Shown: one piece after another, positions 1 to 8,483 of the stretch
Layout: each line of letters begins with the position of its first letter
Numbering within the stretch: the stretch's first letter is position 1
NCBI RefSeq assembly: GCF_000012625.1
Contig: NC_007516.1
Location: 744,001-808,000, forward strand
Source: Synechococcus sp. CC9605
GTDB lineage: Bacteria > Cyanobacteriota > Cyanobacteriia > PCC-6307 > Cyanobiaceae
Direction of reading: 5' to 3'
Length of the DNA stretch: 64,000 nt
Translations under genes and position numbers: made by a program
Notes under the pieces: generated by a model
Database searches by the model: none
Seen by the model: only the letters and a program-made list of their open reading frames with translations
Told to the model about the DNA's origin: nothing

Positions 1-34
1 GCTTTTGGTTCTGCGTTGTTATGGGGTTAGCTGT

Positions 35-229
35 TCAAGCAATACCCATCATTGGAGCCAGCCACTCGGCATGAAGTGCTGAAAGCACTGACATGTCAAA
101 GGCGTGCACTGCTGGGTTGGTCTTGTCTGCCACCCACAGCAGTCCAAAGGGAGCATTGATCGCCAGCTGCAACCTCCACCGCCAGGTGATGAACTTCCAA
201 GCCTTCAGAAGGATCGGGTTCTTGATCAC
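35..229 (-). CDS. Small hypothetical protein, possibly membrane-associated
   Basis: I do not recognise this 64-residue reading frame. It starts at GTG (229) and ends at TGA. The N-terminus is basic and tryptophan-rich (KAWKFITWRWR). A moderately hydrophobic middle and C-terminal part follow (INAPFGLLWVAD, then LSALHAEWLAPMMG), which would suit a peripheral or single-pass membrane protein. The opposite strand is also open here, so coding on this strand is judged only from the more natural residue mix. It lies beside the decayed mobile region. Confidence is low. Confidence 0.3.
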   Translation of the reverse strand: MIKNPILLKAWKFITWRWRLQLAINAPFGLLWVADKTNPAVHAFDMSVLSALHAEWLAPMMGIA

Positions 230-605
230 GGCTGAGCTGGACCCAAGGTTCGCGGACCCTATCCAGCTATGCGCCCATATCGCTGATCAACCTATTTATC
301 TCTTCTGTCATCCCTGTGCTGATAGATAAGGCAGCAGGTCGATCCTTCGCCTCCGCATCGCCAAGGATGCAGGTGACGCCAAGGACACCCAAAGACAGGG
401 CCGCCGTCGCTCAGCGGACTCATCATCCTGCCAACTCAGAGCTCAAACGGAGAGCAGCTCCCAATACCCAGGCACTGAGGACCACGACAAGCAAGACGTA
501 GAGAGACCGGATAGACAGCGGACGGTCGGCAGGGTCTACCCCTGATAAAGGATCCAAAGGTCCTTGTCGAGGTGACCCACTCATTGGTCACACTCGCCGT
601 CATCA
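230..605. other. Gene-poor stretch before the nuclease gene
   Basis: No convincing coding frame was seen. Short open frames on both strands have unnatural composition (Ser/Arg/Pro-rich) and no visible family motif. Nothing here resembles an RNA gene. It probably holds the promoter region of the downstream nuclease gene and eroded island DNA. Confidence 0.4.
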
Positions 606-608
606 GTG

Positions 609-953
609 ATGCTCCTTGCAGCTCTTGCATCCGTTGTGATCGCCTCCTGCTACGACGGCGATACATGCACGACCACCACTGGTGAGAGGGTTCGACTGGC
701 CTGCATCGACACCCCTGAACTACATGGGAAGAGAGCTGAGCCGATGCCAGCCAGAGCTGCTCGAGACCATCTGAGAGGTCTTGTGGTGGGCAAGGAGGTC
801 GTAATCCGTCGAATCACCGAAGACCGCCACGGCCGAACAGTGGCAGAGCTATCCATCGGCACAACGAACGTTCAGCAAGAGATGGTCGCCACAGGTCACG
901 CAGAGATCCTTTCGCGGTACGCCCATCAATGTCCTTGGACGGAAGGCCAGTAG
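609..953 (+). CDS. Thermonuclease (SNase-fold) with N-terminal export signal
   Basis: This is a short staphylococcal-nuclease-fold protein of about 114 residues, expected to cleave DNA or RNA to 3'-phosphorylated products with calcium. The ATG at 609 is chosen; a GTG lies three bases upstream. The first 13 residues (MLLAALASVVIAS) look like a cleavable or lipoprotein-type signal. The conserved active-site set is visible: DGDT, an Arg in VRLACID, Asp and Glu in IDTPE, and the second Arg in EDRHGRTVAEL. It is shorter than the classical enzyme and ends soon after the last conserved helix. An extracytoplasmic nuclease beside phage relics could be island cargo or a host nutrient-scavenging gene. 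Confidence 0.8.
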   Translation: MLLAALASVVIASCYDGDTCTTTTGERVRLACIDTPELHGKRAEPMPARAARDHLRGLVVGKEVVIRRITEDRHGRTVAELSIGTTNVQQEMVATGHAEILSRYAHQCPWTEGQ

Positions 954-1423
954 TCGGCACCTGCGGAGTACAGCGCCGATGAGACTTCTCATAAGCAAGC
1001 CACCCAAAGATTCCCGCAGATTCCATAGCTGAGGCAATGCGCCTTAATGCCGATGACTTTGTGCCCTAAAGGCACAAAACTGTGGTCATCGAGATCGGAG
1101 GCGTTCATGAGAGACGACGGTCCAACCGAGCAGATCCAAGAAGCAGACTGACTTTCTGGCCCCTGCTCCAACAGTCTCATAAATGACCTGGGTTGGTCCT
1201 TTGGTAGGCACGCACTGGTACGCCACGCCATTCGACGCTCCGCTTGCACCGCCGCAGGTGCCCTAGGAGAAAACGACCCATCCTCTAGAGCAAATGGCCC
1301 CAGGGCGCCTCTAGCCAGAAGCTTCGACCCTTTCTCTCTTCAGTAGTGATGGGTTGAACCATGCACAAGCGAGCGAGCTAGGCCGTCTCTTCCACCTGGG
1401 AGGGGCGGCCTCCCTCTTTAGGG
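954..1423. other. 470-bp intergenic stretch with one perfect hairpin
   Basis: No supported gene. The notable element is a perfect 8-bp inverted repeat at 1058-1078: TTTGTGCC, loop CTAAA, GGCACAAA. It has no U tract on either side, so it may be a weak terminator, an operator or an RNA processing site. Open frames on the minus strand have no recognisable motif. Confidence 0.4.
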
Positions 1424-2266
1424 ATGACTAGCTGTAAGCAGTCCGTGCCTGATACGAGCAATCCAGCCAAAATTCGTCGAGCCCCTAACGCTCAGACTTC
1501 AGGAGTAATGAAGCCACCCGTTTTTGAACCCATCACTCCCATCAAGGTGAGTGAGCGTTGGTTCCCGAAGGGTCGGAGATTCGGTCTGTATGCGTTTGGT
1601 GGACGTGTAGCGCCGAACGTCACGTCGATCTTGAGTTGGAAGTTCCCGTTCGACAAAACCAAGTGGAAGAAGTCAGAGCCTGACATCGATCACGACGCAG
1701 TCACTAGAGAATCCGCCAAGCGTGGAACGGCAGTCCACCTGGCAATGGAGAGTTGGTTGCAGAGTGAAGACCACACTCCAGTCGAAGAGCATTTGCAGTG
1801 GATCAACCCTCTTCAGAGCCTGGTTTCACGAGCCTCGAAAACACTGGCTGTTGAAGTACCGCTGCATTATTCGATCAATGGTGTTGGCGCCTATGCAGGC
1901 AGTTGTGATGGAGTCATGCTTGTCAATGGCGATGTGGTTCTCATTGACTACAAGACCAAGCGTCACGGGAAGTCCGTACATCAAAAATACTGTGAGAAGG
2001 AGCGTCTGCAATTGGCTGCTTACTCTCTTGCGATCAGTCATCTCTATGAAGATCAGCTTCCTGCACCAGTAACGAGAACAAGTCTCTTGTTTGCACATCC
2101 TGAGGATGGGAGGCCTGTCACTGTTGTTTCGACCCAAGGTGACCTACTTCTTGAGTATCAACAGAAGTGGCTTGATCTTCTAGGTGAGTGGTATGAGGTC
2201 CACGGCGAGCAGGTGGCTGATGAACAAATTATCTACGATAAGCAGCTTGAATTCTCTATCTGCTAA
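1424..2266 (+). CDS. Phage-type PD-(D/E)XK exonuclease (MGME1/cyanopodovirus-like)
   Basis: This 280-residue protein looks like the PD-(D/E)XK exonucleases of T7-like cyanophages and the related MGME1 family, which degrade DNA ends during phage genome metabolism and recombination. Visible features are an N-terminal PNVTSILS segment, the RESAKRGTAVHLAMESW helix with the conserved H and E, the catalytic run GSCDGVMLVNGDVVLIDYKTK (split Asp, then Asp-x-Lys), and a following helix with QLAAYSLAI. The catalytic residues all appear intact. The start is uncertain: ATG 1424 gives a 28-residue unstructured leader. ATG 1508 follows AGGAG but with only two bases of spacing. It faces away from the integrase/RNA polymerase relic yet is plausibly part of the same phage remnant. 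Confidence 0.75.
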   Translation: MTSCKQSVPDTSNPAKIRRAPNAQTSGVMKPPVFEPITPIKVSERWFPKGRRFGLYAFGGRVAPNVTSILSWKFPFDKTKWKKSEPDIDHDAVTRESAKRGTAVHLAMESWLQSEDHTPVEEHLQWINPLQSLVSRASKTLAVEVPLHYSINGVGAYAGSCDGVMLVNGDVVLIDYKTKRHGKSVHQKYCEKERLQLAAYSLAISHLYEDQLPAPVTRTSLLFAHPEDGRPVTVVSTQGDLLLEYQQKWLDLLGEWYEVHGEQVADEQIIYDKQLEFSIC

Positions 2267-2471
2267 GTAGTTTAGCTTTAGAAGTATTGTTTTCACTGCA
2301 TCCACCACTCCCTTCAGTAAAATGAATTCATGTCGGTGGTCGCGCCAGCAAGAAAGACATCCGCGCTCAGTGGGCTAGCCAGCAAGTAGCACTTGGTCAT
2401 CAACTGCAAGCGCGCTGATCACAACCTAGTCACATGGGTGAGTCAACTTGAGTTCGGCGAGAAGAGCTGCA

Positions 2472-2504
2472 CCCCTGGGACTGACACCACCAGGGGTTTC
2501 CTTG
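2472..2504 (+). terminator. Intrinsic terminator downstream of the exonuclease
   Basis: The hairpin has a 7-bp stem, CCCCTGG at 2472-2478 and CCAGGGG at 2490-2496, with an 11-nt loop. It is followed by a T-rich tail (TTTCCTTG). It is placed to stop transcription of the exonuclease gene about 200 bp upstream. Confidence 0.6.
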
Positions 2505-2573
2505 CCACAGCGGAGGGGAGGCGTAGGGCTGCCTCCTTCTCCCTGATTTGAGTGTCCCTCGCTTTACTCATGC

Positions 2574-2600
2574 AATAAAAACCCCGCCTTGTGGGCGGGG
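2574..2600 (-). terminator. Intrinsic terminator for the minus-strand island genes
   Basis: Read on the minus strand, CCCCGCC, a 5-nt loop and GGCGGGG are followed by TTTTTATT. This is a textbook rho-independent terminator. It stands about 135 bp beyond the YadA-like fragment and would end the minus-strand transcription unit of the phage-like genes. Confidence 0.8.
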
Positions 2601-2734
2601 TGGTTTGCGTGAGATTCAAAAAAACATCACCTAAAACTTACTGCAGTAACTTCTGGCTGCTTCCCCAAGGCATTGCCTCAAGCCTTTCGAGTCTGGCGAT
2701 TTAGTATTAATTTTTCATTTCGAATAGCTTTATT

Positions 2735-3137
2735 TTATTCACGGATAGAGGCGTTTTCTTGCTTCATCTCATCAAGTTGTGATTGCAACTCTTCTCCATC
2801 AAGGTTGGAGGTTTTGTGGATTGCGCCCAGCTTGAACACGAAGCCTCCACGCGCAGCAATAGTCTCCAAAGATCAACCGCCATAGTCGCTGGATCTTCCG
2901 AAGACATGTGATCCTCTAACATTTACAGAGAGACGCTCATTCAGCTTTGCAGCGCAACCAAGTCCCATCGCAAAGCGCCTGCTATAACCACCTGTTCCAA
3001 TGCCACAGGAGATAGGTGCGTCATCAGCAGTAGTAGGCAAAGAAGACAATGCTGAAGTTAAAGCAGTAGCACCAGCAACTCCATAACCAAGGATTCCCCA
3101 GCCCTGTGGAGCCTTATTTGAATGATGATGCGTCTTG
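2735..3137 (-). pseudogene. YadA-type adhesin C-terminal anchor, broken by an in-frame TGA
   Basis: Read continuously on the minus strand, this region encodes the C-terminal membrane anchor of a trimeric autotransporter-like surface protein. A Gly/Ala stretch is followed by SCGIGTGGYSRRFAMGLGCA, then KLNERLSVNVRGSHVFG and SSDYGG. An in-frame TGA follows at about 2882-2884, after which the same frame continues as SLETIAARGGFVFKLG and a hydrophilic tail (SQLDEMKQENASIRE) to a TAA. The TGA sits where a Gly codon would be expected, consistent with GGA to TGA. The N-terminal passenger is absent: a stop closes the frame at about 3138. Such anchors occur in marine Synechococcus surface proteins. The function is judged lost. 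Confidence 0.65.
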
Positions 3138-3296
3138 GGTATTCACCCTGTAGTCATTCGACAAAGCACCTAGGAGCATTGAGATGTAATTATCATCAGC
3201 ACCTGTTTTCATCTTGAACTTTCTTAGTGCGTAGTTCACCTCATCAAACAGTTCTCTCACGTCCTTGATTTCTTCTTTTGAAGCCCTGAAAGCCAT
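3114..3296 (-). CDS. Hypothetical 60-residue protein
   Basis: I do not recognise the family. The frame runs from ATG (3296) to TAA and encodes a small, charged, helix-prone protein (KEEIKDVRELFDEVNYALRK, then DDNYISMLLGALSNDY). Composition is typical of a real soluble protein, and no frame on the other strand competes convincingly. Its 3' end overlaps the start of the YadA-like fragment in another frame. Being in the decayed phage region, it may be a phage gene or a truncated remnant. Confidence 0.45.
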   Translation of the reverse strand: MAFRASKEEIKDVRELFDEVNYALRKFKMKTGADDNYISMLLGALSNDYRVNTQDASSFK

Positions 3297-3564
3297 TGAA
3301 CTTCAAACACAGGAAAACAACACTCCCATGAGGTCTTAGTGCTGTCTGTATCAAATAAATTATTCTGACCAAAAAAAAATGACTAAAATTTGGAAACTCA
3401 CATATCGGGTGGGAGGGAAGCCTTCTTGCCCCCATAGGGTGGTCCCGGTTTCACCAGGAAACGCCACGCACCCACTCCTTTTGACCTGTTGAACCTGGCT
3501 GATCCTGGGTAAAAGTCAGACATCAAAGGGTTGGTCTAACCAGACGCACGAAGTCCTTACCTCT

Positions 3565-3828
3565 ATGAATACGCAGAGTTCTTCACACATAATGGAGGAT
3601 ACACCATCCGAGTTTTCTAATTCGATCAAACGCACTTGGGTGAGTTTTGGTGATAAAATAAAGACGGATACTTCTTATACTTATGGTGCTTGGTGTGGGT
3701 TTCAGCACTGGGACTCTTACGGAGACAATTATCTATTTCTCAGTGTTTCTTGCCATTTACCTTTGGTACAGAAGAAGAAGCGAATAGAAGGGGGTTGTCA
3801 CCTTTCTGTCTCCCTTGCTTCAATTTGA
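3565..3828 (+). CDS. Doubtful hypothetical; contains a frame-shifted membrane segment
   Basis: The frame gives 87 residues starting MNTQSSSHIMEDTPSEF. The last third has odd composition. In the next frame, an internal ATG at 3683 encodes a 34-residue peptide ending TIIYFSVFLAIYLWYRRRSE and a stop at 3787. That is a convincing single transmembrane helix with a positively charged end. The original gene may have joined the first two-thirds of one frame to this membrane tail before a frameshift, or the 34-residue peptide may be a separate small membrane protein. Neither alternative is well supported. Confidence 0.25.
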   Translation: MNTQSSSHIMEDTPSEFSNSIKRTWVSFGDKIKTDTSYTYGAWCGFQHWDSYGDNYLFLSVSCHLPLVQKKKRIEGGCHLSVSLASI

Positions 3829-3859
3829 TTAACAAATAAGTCATTAATACCTACTTTAG

Positions 3860-4359
3860 TCATTGATAAAGGCGAGGAAAATTAATTTTGTGTTGCGCTA
3901 AACTATATGCAACGCCGGCATTCATTTCTTCTTGAGTGGGATTGTCGCCAAGTGCTGCGAAACGGATTAAATATTCACAGTTGCGTTCATCGTCTGCGGG
4001 AGATGATGTATGTGATTTCTTCACTTCCTCCACAATCGCTTCTGACGGCGTTGAATCCTCGATTGGTAATCGTCATCATCAATAGGATTCAAAGGCGTTA
4101 CAGACGCTTCTGGCAATGCCTCAGGCAATGCATCAACTACTGCATCCTTGCGACTGCGGACTTGCTATTGATTTTGTCGTTCTAGTTCCTGCCTCTGACG
4201 GATCTCAGCACTAGTTGGGATATCCCTACCCAATGCCTTCTCCATCAACGGAAAGATGATGTTGTCGCTGATGGCTTCAGACAACGGTTCAACAAGCATT
4301 TGTCCAGCGACACCAGCAGCAGCAGTTACAAGGTTTCCTCTTGGAAACTGGGTAAACAC
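3860..4359 (-). pseudogene. Unrecognised gene broken by a TAG stop and a frameshift
   Basis: On the minus strand a GTG (4359) opens a frame encoding FPRGNLVTAAAGVAGQMLVE and further natural sequence (GRDIPTSAEIRQRQELERQNQ). A TAG at about 4165 interrupts it. Beyond the stop the same frame continues with VVDALPEALPEASVTPLNP and IDDD. Near 4070-4080 the coding-like sequence moves to another frame (PIEDSTPSEAIVEEVKKS, later CEYLIRFAALGDNPTQEEM) and runs to a TGA at 3860. The pieces join into one plausible protein of about 165 residues that I cannot name. It lies downstream of the RNA polymerase relic on the same strand. Confidence 0.5.
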
Positions 4360-4556
4360 TCAGAGGAGGGAATACGCGAAGAAAAATCAAGGACATCTAT
4401 CGCCCGAAAGGATCAAGCAATTGAATGACTTTTACTTTTTATGGAAGATTCTCTGATAGACGGATAAGGCTTTAACACTTAATGTTTTTTGTAAGGCGTT
4501 TTTCATAATTAATGACTTTTCAGCTTTGCTATGTAACATCCTTATTTTGCTGATTT

Positions 4557-6984
4557 TTAGTTGAACATCTTGTCTGATGATTGGATTCGATGTAGTTCGC
4601 CTTCGCCTAGCTCCAGTCGTGGAAAGTCGTTTGGAGTCACTTTCAATTTATCTGCCAGCTTTGCCAACGGATCACCCTGGCAAACATGAATCATTGCCCT
4701 ACGGATCCTCTCCTGCGCGTTATCCATATCGTTTGGCAATACTGCGATGCAGTCGTGGATTGTGACTAGCGGCTTGTCCCATTGCTGAAAGGCTGTCTTC
4801 AGCAGACAAGCATCCAAACTGTGCACGAAGTTGGGTGCCAATCCACTTTTCAGCCGCTTTTCATTGGGCTTGTTGACCGATCCCACCGCAATCCGAATCC
4901 GTCCATGGCCGTAGGTGTCCACCTCAATTGAGTCGACCTCGTATTCGGCTTGATGGATCAGATCACCACACGGTGTTTGCCAACTAAGGGAGGTCGCGCC
5001 GTTCTCGATCGCAAGTATGCACAGCTTCTTGAGCCAATCCAAGGTCTCGAAGGCAGCTTGGAACACCTGCTTGCTGGCTTTCTGCAGGATGTCGGTCATC
5101 ACCTTGGTGTCCTCCCAGCTGACCGTGTCTGGGTATGAGCCCAACTTCCTCAGCGCTTCGACGATGTCGCCTCTGTTCGTCCGGTACGACCCTCCGTAGA
5201 TGGCAATCATCAGTACGGGTTTACCCAGGCTTCGATCCTTCAGATGCTCTGCAAGCCATGCAGTTTCTGGATCTGCTTCAGCTATTTCCCGTGCCACACG
5301 GAGTACCTCCAGGTAGGCGTCACGAGGTGGTTAATCTGGGTCTTCTGAAGGGATGAGGTTCGTCCACTTCATGCCGACTGGGTCACGACGCATCGCGCTT
5401 AGCAACTGCAATCCCGATGCGGTGCTGTCCACACTCACTGGCACCTGCCAAAGCGGCTTGGTCTGTTGAAGGACAACGGCGTTCCAATCCATTGCCAGTT
5501 GCAGGAACTGCCAGGGTTCTTCGGCGTTTTCCCATTGGCTGCTGTGACGGATGGGATCAGATGCAATGGCAGCAATCAATTCAGCGTTGTCGTAAGTCCA
5601 CTGGCTTCTACTGGCGAAGCTCTGCTTTGTTCCGCCGAATGCTGCACCGACAGCACGTGCAGCCCACTCCTTTCCTTGTTCGTCTAGCCGACAGCCATCG
5701 GCAAATCTCAGAACTGAACGCTCGAAGTCCCGTGATTGTGGATCGAGCCACGATTGCTGCGAGTAAATCCGACCACGGAAATCACAGCTCCACGACAGCC
5801 AGAAGCGCGGACGAGTCAGGTTTTTCCGCGCGGAAAAAAGGACTGCTTGAACACTGAGTGTCTTTTCTATGTGCTTCTGTTCAAGCTCGTGCAGATACGC
5901 CTGCCGCTTCCTCCAGGCCACTCGATCTGGGTGCTTGTTCTCCAGAGCCTTCAAATGCTCTGGCATCTCTTGATTGAGCTGTGGGTTCTCGAATGGACTG
6001 TTGAAGCCAGCGATGCTGTGCTGCTTATCCCAGCAGTCATCGATCACCTCGAAGACCTGCGGATCCACTTGGAAGGCAGTCCTCCCAAGGGTGTTCAACA
6101 GGTTGATCGCATCAGATCCGAATCGGGTTGAGTAGTGCCGGCCTCTGCACAGCGGGTTGTTCGGTTTGCGTGTGGTTGGCAGGTGATAACCGCCGCTGAA
6201 GTTGAACCGCGCTTCGCCATCTTGTAGCTGCCAATCCAATGGTGGTTCGATCAGCACTTCTTGCGTCGTCACCAGCTCGTCGATCTGTTCCGTGCGTTTG
6301 GTCAGGTGTTCTTCCAAGGCAGGTGATGGAACGACGAACTTTTCTGATCGGTTCTTGGCGACCCATTTCGTCGGCACCTCGAAATACCTCTCCTTGACTG
6401 CTGCATCCAGCAGTAATGACCCGAACTGGGTACAAAGCAGCGAAGGCCAGTCCTGGTAAAGGTCGTCCTTAGCCCACCCCTTTTCCAGCAGTCGGCGCTC
6501 CATCGACAGCTTCACACCAAGGTTTCGGTACTTGGGCGTCGAACGCGGCTTCTTGAGCCGCTTGTCTCGGATCTTTTTGCCGTCCTCGTCCAAGTTCAGG
6601 GTGAAGAACTGGTTTCTCAGCTCCTCTTGGATTGCTTTGCCAATGGCAGTGCAGACGTGGGTGCGTTGGTTTTGCTTGGTATGGATGCAGTCGATCAGCT
6701 TCCGCAGTGCGACAAACGACACGTGGTCGTACGACACCTCCAAATCTTTGAGCTGGAAGAACAGGTGCGGCTGCGGAAGCAAACCTGCCGCTTCGTCCCA
6801 CCAGCCGAGTGATGTGGTCTTCGATTGCTTTGCTGTAACCCAGGAAGACGTCACGAGTTAGTTGTTGGCCTTCAGGAGTGCTTGAGAAGTACCCACGTTC
6901 GATCGCTTTCCTAGCCTGCTGCTGTCTCTTCCTTAGTGCCTCGACGGTCGTTTCTATTTCATGCTGTTCTTGTTTAGATGTCAT
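4557..6984 (-). pseudogene. T7-type single-subunit RNA polymerase, disrupted twice
   Basis: Three pieces assemble into one phage RNA polymerase of about 800 residues. The N-terminal piece begins at ATG 6984 and reads through GYSKAIEDHIT. A +1 shift near 6805-6815 then continues as GWWDEAAGLLPQPH. The central piece holds the polymerase fold, DFRGRIYSQQ and motif A (PVSVDSTASGLQLLSAMRRD, with the catalytic Asp). An in-frame TAA at 5331-5333 follows LIPSEDPD, and the same frame resumes as PPRDAYLEVLRVAREIAE. The C-terminal piece carries motif B (GKPVLMIAIYGGSY, Lys and Tyr) and motif C (IHDCIAV, second catalytic Asp), with SGLAPNFVHSLDA. All catalytic residues survive, so decay is recent. It follows the integrase by 11 bp, as in an int-RNAP phage module. 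Confidence 0.85.
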
Positions 6985-6995
6985 AACTTACTGAA

Positions 6996-8381
6996 TCAAT
7001 AGCTTTCTGTTTTGATGTTTCTTGAGCGTGTGGACCCATAGTCAAAGTCTGTAATCTCTTTCGCCTTTTGGCCCATATCAATTCTGGCGTAATACTTCTC
7101 GCAAACTGCAATGGTGTGTCCAGCGAGCTTCGCTACCGTGTAGATGTCCTTGTTGTCCAGAATTAAGTTGCAGATGTAAGTGCTGCAGAGGCTGTAGGGC
7201 GTGTATTTCTTTTCGCTAAATACGTATGGTTTTAGGGCTGGGTTGATCTCATCAATGACTTTCCTCCATGTCCTGTTGACGTTGTTGTAGGCGTACTGCT
7301 TCATCTCGTTTTGTGGGTTTCCAAAGATCAGTGTTTCGTCGGTGACCTCGATTCCAGGGCAATATTTTTGGATGTATTGCTGTTGCTCCTCCTTCCGTTG
7401 CGTGAGCTGATTGTCCACGCCATTGGTTGGGATGATGCGCTGTTTTCCTACCTTTGAGTCGCGAACGTGTAGTACTGCAATCCACTTGTCCTTCTTCTTT
7501 CCCTCAGACTTGGACCATCTGCCGACGTTCTCTCTTCGCACATCACACCACCGAAGCTTGTTCAGCTCGATGTCCGGTCGAAGCCCAGAGTTTCTGCCGA
7601 TGACGCACCACCGATAAAACAGCTGCGCAAAGTGCGAGCCACGGTGGTTGCGAAGCTGCGCGGCACGGTCGCGGTTGCGGCTCAACGCAACGACCACCTT
7701 CTGCCAGTTGCCTTGTTCGATCAAAGGCGGGTTGGCATCGACCTCGGATTCTTTGATCGCAATGCTTGGAAGGGCTTCGCGGGGTGAGACCTCTATGTCC
7801 AGTAGTCCCCGTCGTTTGCAGAACTCGTTGAGGAAGTTCCCGATGTAGGTCAGCTCAAGCTTCCGTGTGGATTTGGCTGCCTTCCTCCATGTCGGGTAGT
7901 CCTCGAAGGTGTTGAGGTCGATCTGGCGCGTGTGCGTAACTTCCTTCTCGGCTAGGTACGGGAGCATCTGTTTGAGCAGTGCGTGGCGTTTGTTCAACAG
8001 GCTTCGTGGTTTGAGCAGCTCCGCTTCAACCTTTCGCTGCTCGGCCTCAAGAAATTCGGCTACACAAGCCTCTACTGGCCTGTTCTTGAACCTGCCGGTA
8101 TTCGAGTTCCTAGTGGCTCTCCCTTGACTCTCTGAGGCTCGTTGCTGACTGGTTCCGTCAGTTCCATGAGGAACGGCTTGCTCCTGTCTCAGAGCCGTAT
8201 AAGCCTCAATGCATTCCTCGACTGCTTCCTCAAGAGTTGAAGAGTTGGGCAGCAGTCAGTGGAGATACCGCTTTGTGCCAGGGACCTGTTCACGCCAATA
8301 GAAGTTCTCCGGCTTGTCCACGTACGACAAGACAACGCCTTTGACTCCCAGTGCCTTTGCCTTTTGAGCAATGGCAGGCAT
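6996..8381 (-). pseudogene. int: Tyrosine site-specific integrase, inactivated
   Basis: The frame from ATG 8381 to 6996 would give a 461-residue phage integrase. The start reads MPAIAQKAKALGVKGVVLSY and WREQVPGTKRYLH. An in-frame TGA follows at 8256-8258, and the sequence resumes with LLPNSSTLEEAVEECIEAY, typical integrase N-terminal sequence. The core-binding helix bundle (LLNKRHALLKQMLPYL onward) and the catalytic domain follow. Arg I is present in NSGLRPDIELNKLRW, the second box reads YTPYSLCSTY, and AGHTIAVCEKYYARID carries His and the nucleophile Tyr. The second-box Arg is replaced by Cys (codon TGC), so catalysis should be lost even with the stop repaired. The gene points away from rpsD and directly precedes the RNA polymerase relic. 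Confidence 0.85.
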
Positions 8382-8419
8382 GAAAAAAACTCCTGCTGAT
8401 AGTTGCGAAAACGGTAGCA

Positions 8420-8441
8420 AGAGTTTGAGTAGAGTTTGAGC
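8420..8441. repeat. Tandem 11-bp repeat between integrase and rpsD
   Basis: AGAGTTTGAGT is followed at once by AGAGTTTGAGC, with a partial third copy (GGGCTTGAG) at 8444-8452. The repeats sit just upstream of the integrase relic and downstream of rpsD. Direct repeats of this size next to an integrase gene can be arm-type binding sites or part of the attachment site. That role is inferred from position only. Confidence 0.5.
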
Positions 8442-8470
8442 AAGGGCTTGAGATATCCTCGAAACCCTTG
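8441..8470 (-). terminator. Hairpin downstream of rpsD
   Basis: On the minus strand CAAGGG pairs with CCCTTG, and the stem continues with one bulge (TTCGAG against CTCAAG) around a GATAT loop. It lies 14 bp beyond the rpsD stop codon, as expected for a transcription end. The tail (CTCAAACTCT) has no U tract, so termination strength is uncertain. Confidence 0.5.
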
Positions 8471-8483
8471 CAGTAAGCCAAAC

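Noticed and set aside
3490-3535. TGAACCTGGCTGATCCTGGG resembles the 3' half of the TPP riboswitch (UGAACCUGAUC..GG).
   Set aside because: The spacing is wrong, the CUGAGA and GGGUGCC elements are missing upstream, and no thiamine gene follows.
2735-8381. In-frame stops considered as evidence for stop-codon reassignment.
   Set aside because: TGA, TAG and TAA all interrupt genes, frameshifts occur too, and core genes nearby use all three as normal stops.
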